A stretch of 6,233 nucleotides of DNA, taken from positions 1 through 6,233 of the forward strand of contig CAMYUO010000118.1 in assembly GCA_947302065.1 (NCBI GenBank), read 5' to 3'. Each line of letters starts with the position of its first letter. The stretch's first letter is position 1. Below, in pieces: positions 1 through 5,411 of the stretch. The stretch comes from an uncultured Clostridia bacterium. GTDB taxonomy: Bacteria > Bacillota > Clostridia > Oscillospirales > Ruminococcaceae. Under the pieces are notes generated by a model, which was not told where the DNA came from, searched no databases, and worked only from the letters and a program-made list of their open reading frames with translations. The translations under genes were made by a program, and so were the position numbers.

Positions 1-398
1 AGTGTTTTGGCAATTTCGATGTGTTCCTGCCGGGCGGCGAACACGTCCGCTTTGAGCGCAGCAGGTCAAAGGAGATATTTGCCTACCTCGTTCACCGACA
101 GGGAAGTTCCTGCAGCACCAAGGAGATAGCCGCTGTGCTTTTTGAGGACGAGCCATACGATACCAAGCAGCAGAACTATGTTCAGCAGCTTATCCACGCA
201 ATGATAAAAAGCCTCAAAGCTGTCGGTGCAGAGGAGGCGATCGTGCGCAGCTACAATGCGCTTGCGGTCGATCCTAAGGTGCTTGACTGCGACTACTACC
301 GTTTCAAAGAGCTTGACGCAGGCGCAGTCAACTCATTCCAGAACGAGTATATGAGCCAGTACTACTGGGCAGACTTTCTGTACGACGAAGATTTCTGA
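1..398 (+). CDS. Response regulator, C-terminal SARP/BTAD-like DNA-binding part (5' end outside window)
   Basis: This is the 3' end of a gene already in frame at the window edge; the first complete codon is at 3-5 and the visible protein begins CFGNFDVF. That opening, then FERSRSKEIFAYLVHRQG, a helix-turn-helix-like stretch (STKEIAAVLFED), and the closing YMSQYYWADF are the pattern of the winged-helix domain in SARP-like two-component response regulators of Clostridia. In that family an N-terminal receiver domain, here cut off, is phosphorylated by a histidine kinase and the winged helix binds DNA. The GTG at 21 is only an internal valine codon, because homology-like sequence continues upstream of it. 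The gene ends with TGA at 396-398 and has its own terminator, so it is not co-transcribed with what follows. Target genes cannot be told from the sequence. The family call is from remembered motif patterns. Confidence 0.8.
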   Translation, partial: CFGNFDVFLPGGEHVRFERSRSKEIFAYLVHRQGSSCSTKEIAAVLFEDEPYDTKQQNYVQQLIHAMIKSLKAVGAEEAIVRSYNALAVDPKVLDCDYYRFKELDAGAVNSFQNEYMSQYYWADFLYDEDF

Positions 399-411
399 TA
401 CTATAATTAAG

Positions 412-445
412 GCACTCGTATCATTAAAGATGCGGGTGCTTTTTT
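412..445 (+). terminator. Intrinsic terminator of the response regulator gene
   Basis: An 11-bp stem (412-422 with 429-439, containing two G-U pairs) closes a six-base ATTAAA loop and is followed at once by six T residues (440-445). It starts 13 bases after the stop codon. This is a textbook rho-independent terminator. Confidence 0.92.
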
Positions 446-489
446 GCACATTTACAAAAATAATCTATTTTTGAAACAGTATTATTATC

Positions 490-542
490 TGTAAAGATGT
501 TTTCAAGATGTGTATGCTATTATGTAATCACAGAAAGGGAAA
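490..542 (+). repeat. Promoter-leader repeat, copy 1
   Basis: This 53-base block aligns without gaps to 831-883 with 41 identities by hand count. The last 16 bases (ATCACAGAAAGGGAAA, 527-542) are identical in both copies, and the first six (TGTAAA) and a central TATTAT are also shared. Each copy sits upstream of a gene whose product starts with an export signal. Identity is highest around and downstream of the -10 element, so the shared part includes the initially transcribed region. The pair may be a duplicated regulatory cassette or a motif kept by a shared regulator. Confidence 0.8.
500..528 (+). promoter_or_regulatory. Sigma-A-like promoter of the secreted-protein pseudogene
   Basis: The -35 candidate is TTTTCA (500-505) and the -10 candidate TGTAAT (523-528), with 17-base spacing. 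The register is supported by the matching positions in the second copy, where both hexamers are closer to consensus. Transcription would start near 535. Both hexamers here are weaker than in the second copy, in keeping with a decaying gene. Confidence 0.6.
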
Positions 543-576
543 CACCCCAAACAACACAAGAAAGACAAACGGAAAA

Positions 577-780
577 ATCAAGAGAACCATCGCTTCGATG
601 CTCGCAGCAGTAATGATAATGAGTACAGCTGCAACGACGACCGCTTTTGCGGCAGAAACGCAGGATTCTATTTCCACTCAGATCACCTCGACGGCAGCGA
701 TAAGATCAACAACACCACATACAAGGCGTACAAGGAGATCCTCGACAAGATCGAAAAGAGCATCGCAGAGATCGGGCGTT
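577..780 (+). pseudogene. Remnant of a small secreted-protein gene (signal peptide kept; start lost, frameshifted, no stop)
   Basis: Codons from 577 read xKRTIASMLAAVMIMSTAATTTAFAAE, a clean Sec signal peptide with basic start, hydrophobic core and an AFA-type signal peptidase I site. The codon where the initiator is expected (577-579) is ATC, and GGAAAA lies just before it, so a G-to-C change could have destroyed an ATG. After about residue 30 this frame turns into an unlikely Arg/Ser/Thr-rich run. The +2 frame (codons from 663) then reads like real protein, with DHLDGSDKINNTTYKAYKEI and LDKIEKSIAEIG, an amphipathic helix. A frameshift near 650-675 therefore joins the two halves. The +2 frame has no stop of its own and runs into the T-rich spacer and the next gene, so the 3' end is also gone. 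The original function is not recognised. Weak initiation at AUC or at ATG 598 cannot be excluded. Confidence 0.65.
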
Positions 781-831
781 TTTTTGTGTGCCGAAAAAAT
801 TTTTTGTGTTTTTTGCAAAACCGTCTTTTTT
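779..831 (+). other. T-tract-rich, probably curved DNA upstream of the transpeptidase promoter
   Basis: Runs of six or seven T lie at 779-785, 800-805, 809-814 and 826-831. The run at 800-805 is preceded by six A (794-799), forming an A6T6 palindrome. Centres are about 20, 9 and 17 bases apart, roughly but not exactly in helical phase. The stretch ends ten bases before the -35 hexamer. It could act as an UP-like or curved element, or the first T run may be the tail of a terminator whose stem was deleted with the pseudogene's 3' end. Confidence 0.4.
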
Positions 832-883
832 GTAAACCTTTTGTCAACCTAGGTGTGTTATTATATGATCACAGAAAGGGAAA
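831..883 (+). repeat. Promoter-leader repeat, copy 2
   Basis: This is the second copy of the 490-542 block. The shared 16-base ATCACAGAAAGGGAAA is at 868-883. Beyond it both leaders become A-rich, and similarity fades to scattered short matches (AGAAAG, GACAA). Confidence 0.8.
841..869 (+). promoter_or_regulatory. Sigma-A-like promoter of the L,D-transpeptidase gene
   Basis: TTGTCA (841-846) and TATGAT (864-869) are separated by 17 bases, and each differs from the sigma-A consensus at one base. The predicted start near 876 leaves an A-rich leader of about 58 bases before the ATG at 934. A Shine-Dalgarno GAAAGGA (918-924) sits nine bases from that start codon. Confidence 0.78.
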
Positions 884-933
884 TGACCCGAAAACAATAA
901 AAATCAAAACCAAAAAAGAAAGGAAAAAAGACA

Positions 934-1740
934 ATGAAAAAAATCGTATCAATCATCTCAGCAGCAGTAATCGGAGCAACAATGCTTACAGCATGTGGAT
1001 CAACAGGCACAAAGGGCGGCAGCGGAGCTGCAAAGACAACCACAGAAGCAAGCGAGAACAACCTCTACTTCCAGAACCAGAAGGTCGTTGAGTCTCCCGA
1101 GTGGGTGACCAAGCTCGATGCAGCAAAGGACAGCGAACAGCTTATCGTAGTTGCAGGCGTGGGCGAGACCACAGCATATATCAGCATGCACGAAAAGGAC
1201 AAGGACGGCAAGTGGCAGATGCTGCTTCAGACACCGGGATATGTCGGCAAGGAGGGCATGGGCAATGCAGACTGCGACCACGCAACAACACCGATCGGCA
1301 CATTCACTATCGGCAAGGCATTCGGTATCGCTGATGACCCGGGCTGCCAGGTAGAATACACAAAGGTAACCGAGGATCATTACTGGTCGGGCGATTCCCG
1401 TGAGGGTATGCAGTTCAATAAGTTCGTTGACATCAAGGACGTTCCGGGACTTGACCCTGACGAGTGCGAGCACATCACAGATTACAAGTATCAGTACAAG
1501 TACTGCCTCGATATGGGCTACAACACTGAATGCATCCCACAGAAGGGCTCCTGCTTCTTCTTCCACTGCCACGGTCTTGTAACACCTTACACAGGCGGAT
1601 GCGTATCAGTAAGCGAGTCAGTTATGAAGCTCATCATGCAGAAGGTAAAGCCGGGCTGCAAGATCACAATCGACAAGGCTGACAAGCTTGGCGTTGATTT
1701 CAGCCAGATGAGAGACTACAACACAGATATGGACGTTTGA
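934..1740 (+). CDS. Lipoprotein with L,D-transpeptidase (YkuD-like) catalytic domain
   Basis: The 268-residue product starts MKKIVSIISAAVIGATMLTAC, a lipoprotein signal with lipobox LTAC, so Cys21 would be lipidated and the enzyme held on the outer face of the membrane. A Lys/Thr/Ser-rich linker (about 22-45) leads to a YkuD-like domain (about 67-247). Family-like features are GYVGKEGMGN and TTPIGTFTIGKAFGI (118-132), HYW (149-151), YNTECIPQKGSCFFFHCHG and TGGCVSV. His211 and Cys223 fit the catalytic pair. Such enzymes cross-link peptidoglycan through 3-3 bonds or attach proteins to it, with Cys as nucleophile. The usual SHGC before the nucleophile is TGGC here, a variant seen in related clostridial proteins as far as I recall. 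The start is fixed by the GAAAGGA site nine bases upstream. The gene appears monocistronic and its only upstream promoter is the second repeat copy. The exact reaction is inferred. Confidence 0.85.
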   Translation: MKKIVSIISAAVIGATMLTACGSTGTKGGSGAAKTTTEASENNLYFQNQKVVESPEWVTKLDAAKDSEQLIVVAGVGETTAYISMHEKDKDGKWQMLLQTPGYVGKEGMGNADCDHATTPIGTFTIGKAFGIADDPGCQVEYTKVTEDHYWSGDSREGMQFNKFVDIKDVPGLDPDECEHITDYKYQYKYCLDMGYNTECIPQKGSCFFFHCHGLVTPYTGGCVSVSESVMKLIMQKVKPGCKITIDKADKLGVDFSQMRDYNTDMDV

Positions 1741-1903
1741 TTCCGATATCAAAAATATACAAACCACGCCCGGGGAAGTGCCTTTTACCCACTCGGTAAC
1801 GGTTCTTGGGCAGGGCTTTCCCAGCAGCTGTATTTGCGCTGTTTGACGGGCTTTGAAAAGCCATCGGAGGCTGTTTTATACCCGCTTGCGGGATCGTTCG
1901 GTT
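1741..1903. other. Convergent intergenic region with short hairpins; candidate dispersed repeat
   Basis: This gap lies between two genes that end towards each other. It contains compact inverted repeats such as GGCTTTGAAAAGCC (1849-1862) and CCCGCTTGCGGG (1881-1892), plus a small AGCC...GGCT stem (1859-1873) followed by GTTTT. None is a canonical terminator on its own, but together they could end transcription in both directions. It is GC-rich, and a minus-strand frame runs through it from within the anti-sigma gene (1785-2015). That frame encodes a peptide with no domain, probably chance. The peptide text (around GYKTASDGFSKPVKQRKYSC) resembles spurious small proteins I recall from Ruminococcus genomes, hence the tentative repeat call. 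Confidence 0.35.
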
Positions 1904-3202
1904 CTATTCTCCCAAATATACCTCGAGTTTGTATGCAGTTTGCAAACCAAAATTGTTGTTTATAGGTGCAGGGTGGGAGCTTGTGTTGTAGGTTATCTTT
2001 ATCTTTATGCCGCATATGTCCTGCTTGGATATCGCAGACGAATACTGCGAAAAATCATAGCTGCCTTTTTTCAGGCTGCTTTTTATCGCAACATCTTTTA
2101 TCGGTTCGCTCTCATACTCACCTTTTTTGCAAAGGCTGATCTGTATCTCGGCGTCCTGCAGCTGCTCATTTTTTGTAAGGTCAAGCTCGGTTATGTTTAC
2201 AACAGGCATGCTGCCCGAGTTATCTATGGTGTACTTAAATCCGCTGCCAAACGGGTCTTTCGTCTGATTGCCGTCCAATGCAAGAAAGTCAGCTTTATCA
2301 ACGGTCTGACGACTGACGCTTTCTGACGTCTCCCAATCATTCATCAGATTCAGTGTGCCGACATCGGCCGATCTGTCATAGACGGTAAAGCTGAAATAGA
2401 GCCGCTGCATTTTGTGCGCTTCGTGGTCATTGACCACGATCCGCAGATATCCTGTGCCGTTGATGTTTGTATAATCCAGATTGCTGAAAAGCTTGGCGTT
2501 TTGCTTTGTGCAGATCATAAGATAGCTTTTCATATCATTGAAACAGCTCAGTGTTTCACTGTCAACTGTCGAGCCGGCAGGGAAAAGCTGATATTCGCTC
2601 TTGTCTTTGTCTGCCGCATCACCCTCAAACATTTCCGTGCCGTGATATCTGATTATGCTTCTGTATATCAGGCAATCGCCAAGTGCTTTTGCTGCCTCTG
2701 ACGGCTTACCGCTGTTCAGGCTTTCGGTTTGCGTATGAGTCACGCAATTATTATAGTCTGTGCCGATCATCGAAAAACTCCGAGCATAGTATTTGTCAGG
2801 CTCATTGAGCATATCGGCGGCGACTTGGTTTGCAAATTCAAGCTGCTTCAGACCGATGCTGTCGGTGTCGCTGTGTGAGCTTGACTGCTGTGCGGCAACG
2901 CTCGGCTTGTGCGATGTATCTATCTGTTCTGACTTGCTCAATATCAGTATAACTGCCGCAAATGCGATGACAAGCACCGCTGCGGCTGAAACAAACGGCT
3001 GCCAGCGTGCCGAGCGCACATGGGCGGTCTTTTTTTCGTGTGCTCGTTTTGACCTGCGGCGAGTTTTCTGCTCAGCTATCAACTCGCTCATCTGCTGTTC
3101 AAACTCCGCTGAAAACTCATGCTGCTCAAGCGGCGGTATCATCTGCTCGTATTCGGGCAGAAGCACCCGTTCTATCGACATTTTCAATTGCTTGTCAGTC
3201 AT
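1904..3202 (-). CDS. Single-pass membrane protein, probable anti-sigma factor
   Basis: The 432-residue product has three parts. An N-terminal cytoplasmic region (1-69) has HEFSAEFEQQMSELIAEQK followed by a strongly basic patch (RRRSKRAHEKK). One membrane helix (about 70-88, FVSAAAVLVIAFAAVILIL) follows. The rest is a roughly 340-residue extracytoplasmic part, rich in Ser, Asp and beta-type sequence, with no recognised domain. The ATG at 3202-3200 lies inside the end of the sigma gene; the two overlap by eight bases as ATGACTGA. An AGGAG site (3213-3209) stands six bases before the start. This gene order, overlap and topology are typical of anti-sigma factors that hold an ECF sigma at the membrane until an external signal arrives. 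No zinc-binding HxxxCxxC motif of the ZAS class is visible, so it would be a different anti-sigma type. The role is inferred from context and topology. Confidence 0.72.
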   Translation of the reverse strand: MTDKQLKMSIERVLLPEYEQMIPPLEQHEFSAEFEQQMSELIAEQKTRRRSKRAHEKKTAHVRSARWQPFVSAAAVLVIAFAAVILILSKSEQIDTSHKPSVAAQQSSSHSDTDSIGLKQLEFANQVAADMLNEPDKYYARSFSMIGTDYNNCVTHTQTESLNSGKPSEAAKALGDCLIYRSIIRYHGTEMFEGDAADKDKSEYQLFPAGSTVDSETLSCFNDMKSYLMICTKQNAKLFSNLDYTNINGTGYLRIVVNDHEAHKMQRLYFSFTVYDRSADVGTLNLMNDWETSESVSRQTVDKADFLALDGNQTKDPFGSGFKYTIDNSGSMPVVNITELDLTKNEQLQDAEIQISLCKKGEYESEPIKDVAIKSSLKKGSYDFSQYSSAISKQDICGIKIKITYNTSSHPAPINNNFGLQTAYKLEVYLGE

Positions 3203-3728
3203 TGCTTTCTCCTTTCTCCAGTGCCTGTTTCAAAAGCCGCTTTGCACGCATCGCCCTGTGCCTTACCGTGTCGATGTGGATATCCAGCAGATCGGCGACC
3301 TGCTGTGCTGAAAACCCGTAATAGTAATACAGCGTGATGACGTCTTTGTACCGCTGATCGAGCGCCGAGACCGCCTGATCCAGATCGGCAAAGTCCTGCG
3401 ATTCAAACTTGCTTTCCTGCAAAAGCTCGCTGTCAAGCGGAACGGTCTGCTCTGTGCGGCGCTTGTTCTGTTTGTAAATGTTGAGTGATTTGTTCCTGCA
3501 AACTATAACAGCGTAGGCTTTCATTTCATGGCTGTCAAGATGAGATATTTTTTCAAAGCTTTTTGCAATGCTGAAAAAAGCCTGCGAAACGGCGTCCTCA
3601 GCGTCCTGCTTGTTATGCAGGATACCGAACGCAACCGCAAACATGGCTTGTCTGTATTTGCGATAGAATTGCTCAAAGCTCGCTTTTTGCTGCGGCTCAT
3701 CAAGCATCTGAAGATATAGGACCAGCAT
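3195..3728 (-). CDS. RNA polymerase sigma factor, sigma-70 family, ECF type
   Basis: The product is 177 residues, the usual ECF size, with only regions 2 and 4. Region 2 spans about 17-88 (FEQFYRKYRQAMFAVAFGIL, then DAEDAVSQAFFSIAKSF). Region 4 spans about 117-170 (LDQRYKDVITLYYYYGFSAQ, with the helix-turn-helix VADLLDIHIDTVRHRAMRAK). ECF factors direct core RNA polymerase to a small stress or envelope regulon. The start at 3728 is preferred: GGGGTGG lies four bases upstream, and the opening MLVLYLQMLD matches what I recall of clostridial relatives; an inner ATG at 3707 is the only close alternative. The last codons overlap the downstream membrane protein by eight bases, implying translational coupling. 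Transcription probably starts from the extended -10 promoter at 3758-3785. Targets cannot be read from this window. Confidence 0.92.
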   Translation of the reverse strand: MLVLYLQMLDEPQQKASFEQFYRKYRQAMFAVAFGILHNKQDAEDAVSQAFFSIAKSFEKISHLDSHEMKAYAVIVCRNKSLNIYKQNKRRTEQTVPLDSELLQESKFESQDFADLDQAVSALDQRYKDVITLYYYYGFSAQQVADLLDIHIDTVRHRAMRAKRLLKQALEKGESND

Positions 3729-3757
3729 CTTTCCACCCCGTAATGTTCGTTGCTTAT

Positions 3758-3785
3758 ATTATACCATAAACTCGCATTATTTCAA
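3758..3785 (-). promoter_or_regulatory. Sigma-A-type extended -10 promoter of the sigma/anti-sigma operon
   Basis: Read on the minus strand, TTGAAA (3785-3780) and a perfect TATAAT (3763-3758) are 16 bases apart, and TGG directly precedes the -10 hexamer (extended -10). Transcription would start near 3751, giving a leader of about 22 bases. The element looks housekeeping rather than ECF-type, so basal expression need not depend on autoregulation. Confidence 0.85.
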
Positions 3786-4036
3786 ACTGCATCTCATCTT
3801 TGCCGCACGGAGCCGCCTGAAAAACTGCACAATTTCAAGCGCTTTTTCCTGTGCAGATATACAAATCATTTTTGCATCTGCCATATTATCAAAAGCCGAA
3901 ATGTTTATTTGTCAGTTTGCGCATAGCAGAGAAAAGTTGTACAAAAGCAGTGGCAAAACTTTGTGCAAGCATACGAATCGCAGCGCATCAGCCATGTTTT
4001 TGCGCCGTGCGGCGTTATTTCTATTGAACGAGAAAA
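3786..4036. other. Divergent control region between the sigma operon and the lipoprotein operon
   Basis: About 250 bases without a credible gene. It must hold the plus-strand promoter for the lipoprotein-permease operon, but no strong -35/-10 pair is seen; TATTAT near 3883 is the best isolated -10-like hexamer. Structure present includes the inverted repeat at 3825-3856 and a 9-base inverted match between GCCGCACGG (3802-3810) and CCGTGCGGC (4005-4013). A five-pair hairpin at 4002-4015, with a GTGC loop and one G-T pair, lies about 20 bases before the ribosome binding site. No known riboswitch class is recognised. Confidence 0.5.
3825..3856. repeat. Inverted repeat with central palindrome, possible operator
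   Basis: CTGCACA (3825-3831) and TGTGCAG (3850-3856) are perfect 7-base inverted arms 18 bases apart. Inside lies an 8-base palindrome AAGCGCTT (3837-3844). The element sits 40-71 bases upstream of the -35 hexamer of the sigma operon, where a regulator could act on either divergent promoter. A role is only inferred. Confidence 0.4.
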
Positions 4037-4043
4037 GAGGTGA
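4037..4043 (+). promoter_or_regulatory. Ribosome binding site that decides the lipoprotein start
   Basis: GAGGTGA (4037-4043) is the only good Shine-Dalgarno match. It overlaps the in-frame GTG at 4040, which therefore cannot be its start, and is too far from the ATG at 4067. It stands five bases before TTG at 4049. The same AAGAGGTGA sequence precedes the next gene's ATG at 5412, which supports the reading. Confidence 0.6.
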
Positions 4044-4048
4044 CCGTT

Positions 4049-5398
4049 TTGAGATCAAGAATTGCTATGAAAAAACTGTTAGCAATACTTATCACCGCAG
4101 TCCTGCTCACTGCCTGTCAGCAGGTTCCGCAGAACGTAAAAAACAAACAGAGTTCAAATCCCAAAGACAGTATCCAAGAAACTGACCTTGACCTGAACGC
4201 CGATAGAGTAGACATTTCACAGCTTGATGATTACAGCGAAAAGCTCGGGGAATACATAGATCAAAAAGGCTGGGATAAGAAATTCAAACTTAAAGAGGGC
4301 TTGAAAGTAAACAGCGTAGGTGAGTTGTATAATATAAAGCTCAGACAGGTCGACGGTTGCTGCGAAATATTCCCACAGATCTATAAATATTGCTTTAACA
4401 GTGATTTTGAAAAAGACAGCGGCACTAATGATGTGAATAAGCTCGCTGTTGTTGACACAGATCATCTTGTTCCCGGATTTAAAAAAGTAACTTCGGTCAC
4501 AGATTATGTGATGTATGATGATCCCGAAACGTTTTCAAATGAGTTTAAGAACAGTGAGGACCATTTAACTGTCGGACCGACAGGATTTATATACTTTACC
4601 AAGGGTGGAGACTATCGCTGGAACGAGCTGACGGACATAATCAATTATGATGAAGGTCAGAGCTCGGATAAAAAGTATGATATGCACGACGGAACACAGT
4701 GTTCACCCGATGAAGCAAAGGTTTATGCCGAAAAGTATATAAACGGATTGTTTGCAATAGAAAACAACGAATTCAATTATACAGTATCGCTTATCAAGGC
4801 TGCCAGAATGCCGCAGGGCAGTTATGTGTTTGATATAGCTATGCGTAAATCATATAAGGGTGTTCCTATGACTGACTTTTACATAGGTGATTATACAGAT
4901 TCAAAATACACCAAGCCAATGGCGTACTACTGTTGTGTATCTGGCAAAGAGAATGTCGTCATAGCAAGGTCACCATACGCGTTTGAAAAAGTGCAGGAGT
5001 GCAAAAGGATAACAGACAAAGTTATTCCTGTTACAGCTGCTGTAAGCTTTCTGGAAAAGAAGCTTGCGCCGAAAATAAAGCTTGAAATATCAGAGGTCAA
5101 GCTGATGTATTACAATGAATATGACGGCTCGGGCAATATCAAAGCAAACGGCAAGCTTGAAGATGGCGCAAAGCCGACAGAACTCTCTGCGGATGAACAG
5201 CTTGAATTATTGTATCCTTATTGGGTAAGCGGCAGAGAATACACTTGTTATCCCGTATGGGCGTTTTATGTGCCAAGATCCACAGCAACGCCTGAAACCA
5301 AAGATGAGCTTCAGTCCACACGCCTGTATGATTATATATTTGTAAACGCCCAGACAGGTGAGTTCGTGGATTTTATTGACCGAGGATCATCACATTAA
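4049..5398 (+). CDS. Lipoprotein of unknown function with PepSY-like C-terminal region
   Basis: From the TTG start the product is 449 residues. It opens MRSRIAMKKLLAILITAVLL and continues to TACQQ, a lipoprotein signal with lipobox LTAC and Cys23. The mature protein should be anchored outside the membrane. A polar linker (24-55) precedes a large soluble region. A stretch at about 218-280 (SPDEAKVYAEKYINGLF, later YKGVPMTDFYIGDY) and the C-terminal region (about 327-443: VTAAVSFLEKKL, CYPVWAFYVP, YIFVNAQTGEFVDF) resemble PepSY/YcdB-type repeats, where a strand ending in an A-TGE turn is common. No catalytic motif is seen. The permease gene follows after 13 bases with a near-identical ribosome binding site, so the two are probably one operon and may form a lipoprotein-transporter unit. 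The coding sequence is AT-richer than its neighbours: one hand-counted 60-base line (4381-4440) has 18 G/C against 34 in a line of the transpeptidase gene. Confidence 0.75.
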   Translation: MRSRIAMKKLLAILITAVLLTACQQVPQNVKNKQSSNPKDSIQETDLDLNADRVDISQLDDYSEKLGEYIDQKGWDKKFKLKEGLKVNSVGELYNIKLRQVDGCCEIFPQIYKYCFNSDFEKDSGTNDVNKLAVVDTDHLVPGFKKVTSVTDYVMYDDPETFSNEFKNSEDHLTVGPTGFIYFTKGGDYRWNELTDIINYDEGQSSDKKYDMHDGTQCSPDEAKVYAEKYINGLFAIENNEFNYTVSLIKAARMPQGSYVFDIAMRKSYKGVPMTDFYIGDYTDSKYTKPMAYYCCVSGKENVVIARSPYAFEKVQECKRITDKVIPVTAAVSFLEKKLAPKIKLEISEVKLMYYNEYDGSGNIKANGKLEDGAKPTELSADEQLELLYPYWVSGREYTCYPVWAFYVPRSTATPETKDELQSTRLYDYIFVNAQTGEFVDFIDRGSSH

Positions 5399-5411
5399 GT
5401 AAGAGGTGAAC

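Noticed and set aside
508..852. A plus-strand ORF starting at ATG 508 as the real start of the secreted protein
   Set aside because: The ATGs at 508, 514 and 522 lie within the promoter, upstream of the predicted transcription start, and none has a ribosome binding site. The signal peptide begins near 577, and the downstream frame is out of register.
859..864. TATTAT (859-864, and 518-523 in copy 1) as the -10 hexamer
   Set aside because: Spacing to the best -35 would be only 12 bases. The TATGAT/TGTAAT register gives 17 in both copies.
1054..1083. A TEV-protease-like motif (ENNLYFQNQ) in the transpeptidase linker, suggestive of an engineered tag
   Set aside because: The P6 position is Asn, not Glu, and P1' is Asn, not Gly or Ser. 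The surroundings are natural linker sequence, so it is a chance resemblance.
1000..1572. A 190-residue minus-strand ORF opposite the transpeptidase
   Set aside because: It is a shadow of a well-supported gene, Cys/Val/Leu-rich as expected from reverse-read codons, with no convincing start site.
1785..2015. A 76-residue minus-strand ORF overlapping the end of the anti-sigma gene
   Set aside because: It overlaps the anti-sigma coding region in another frame and shows no domain or supported start. The intergenic part is treated as a possible repeat instead.
3786..4036. A riboswitch or ECF-sigma-type autoregulatory promoter in the divergent region
   Set aside because: No known aptamer consensus and no convincing paired ECF -35/-10 motif could be found by eye. 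The sigma operon has a good sigma-A-like promoter instead.
3901..4185. A 94-residue plus-strand ORF in the divergent region
   Set aside because: It overlaps the lipoprotein signal-peptide region in another frame, lacks a Shine-Dalgarno site, and has the basic, Ser-rich look of a chance frame.
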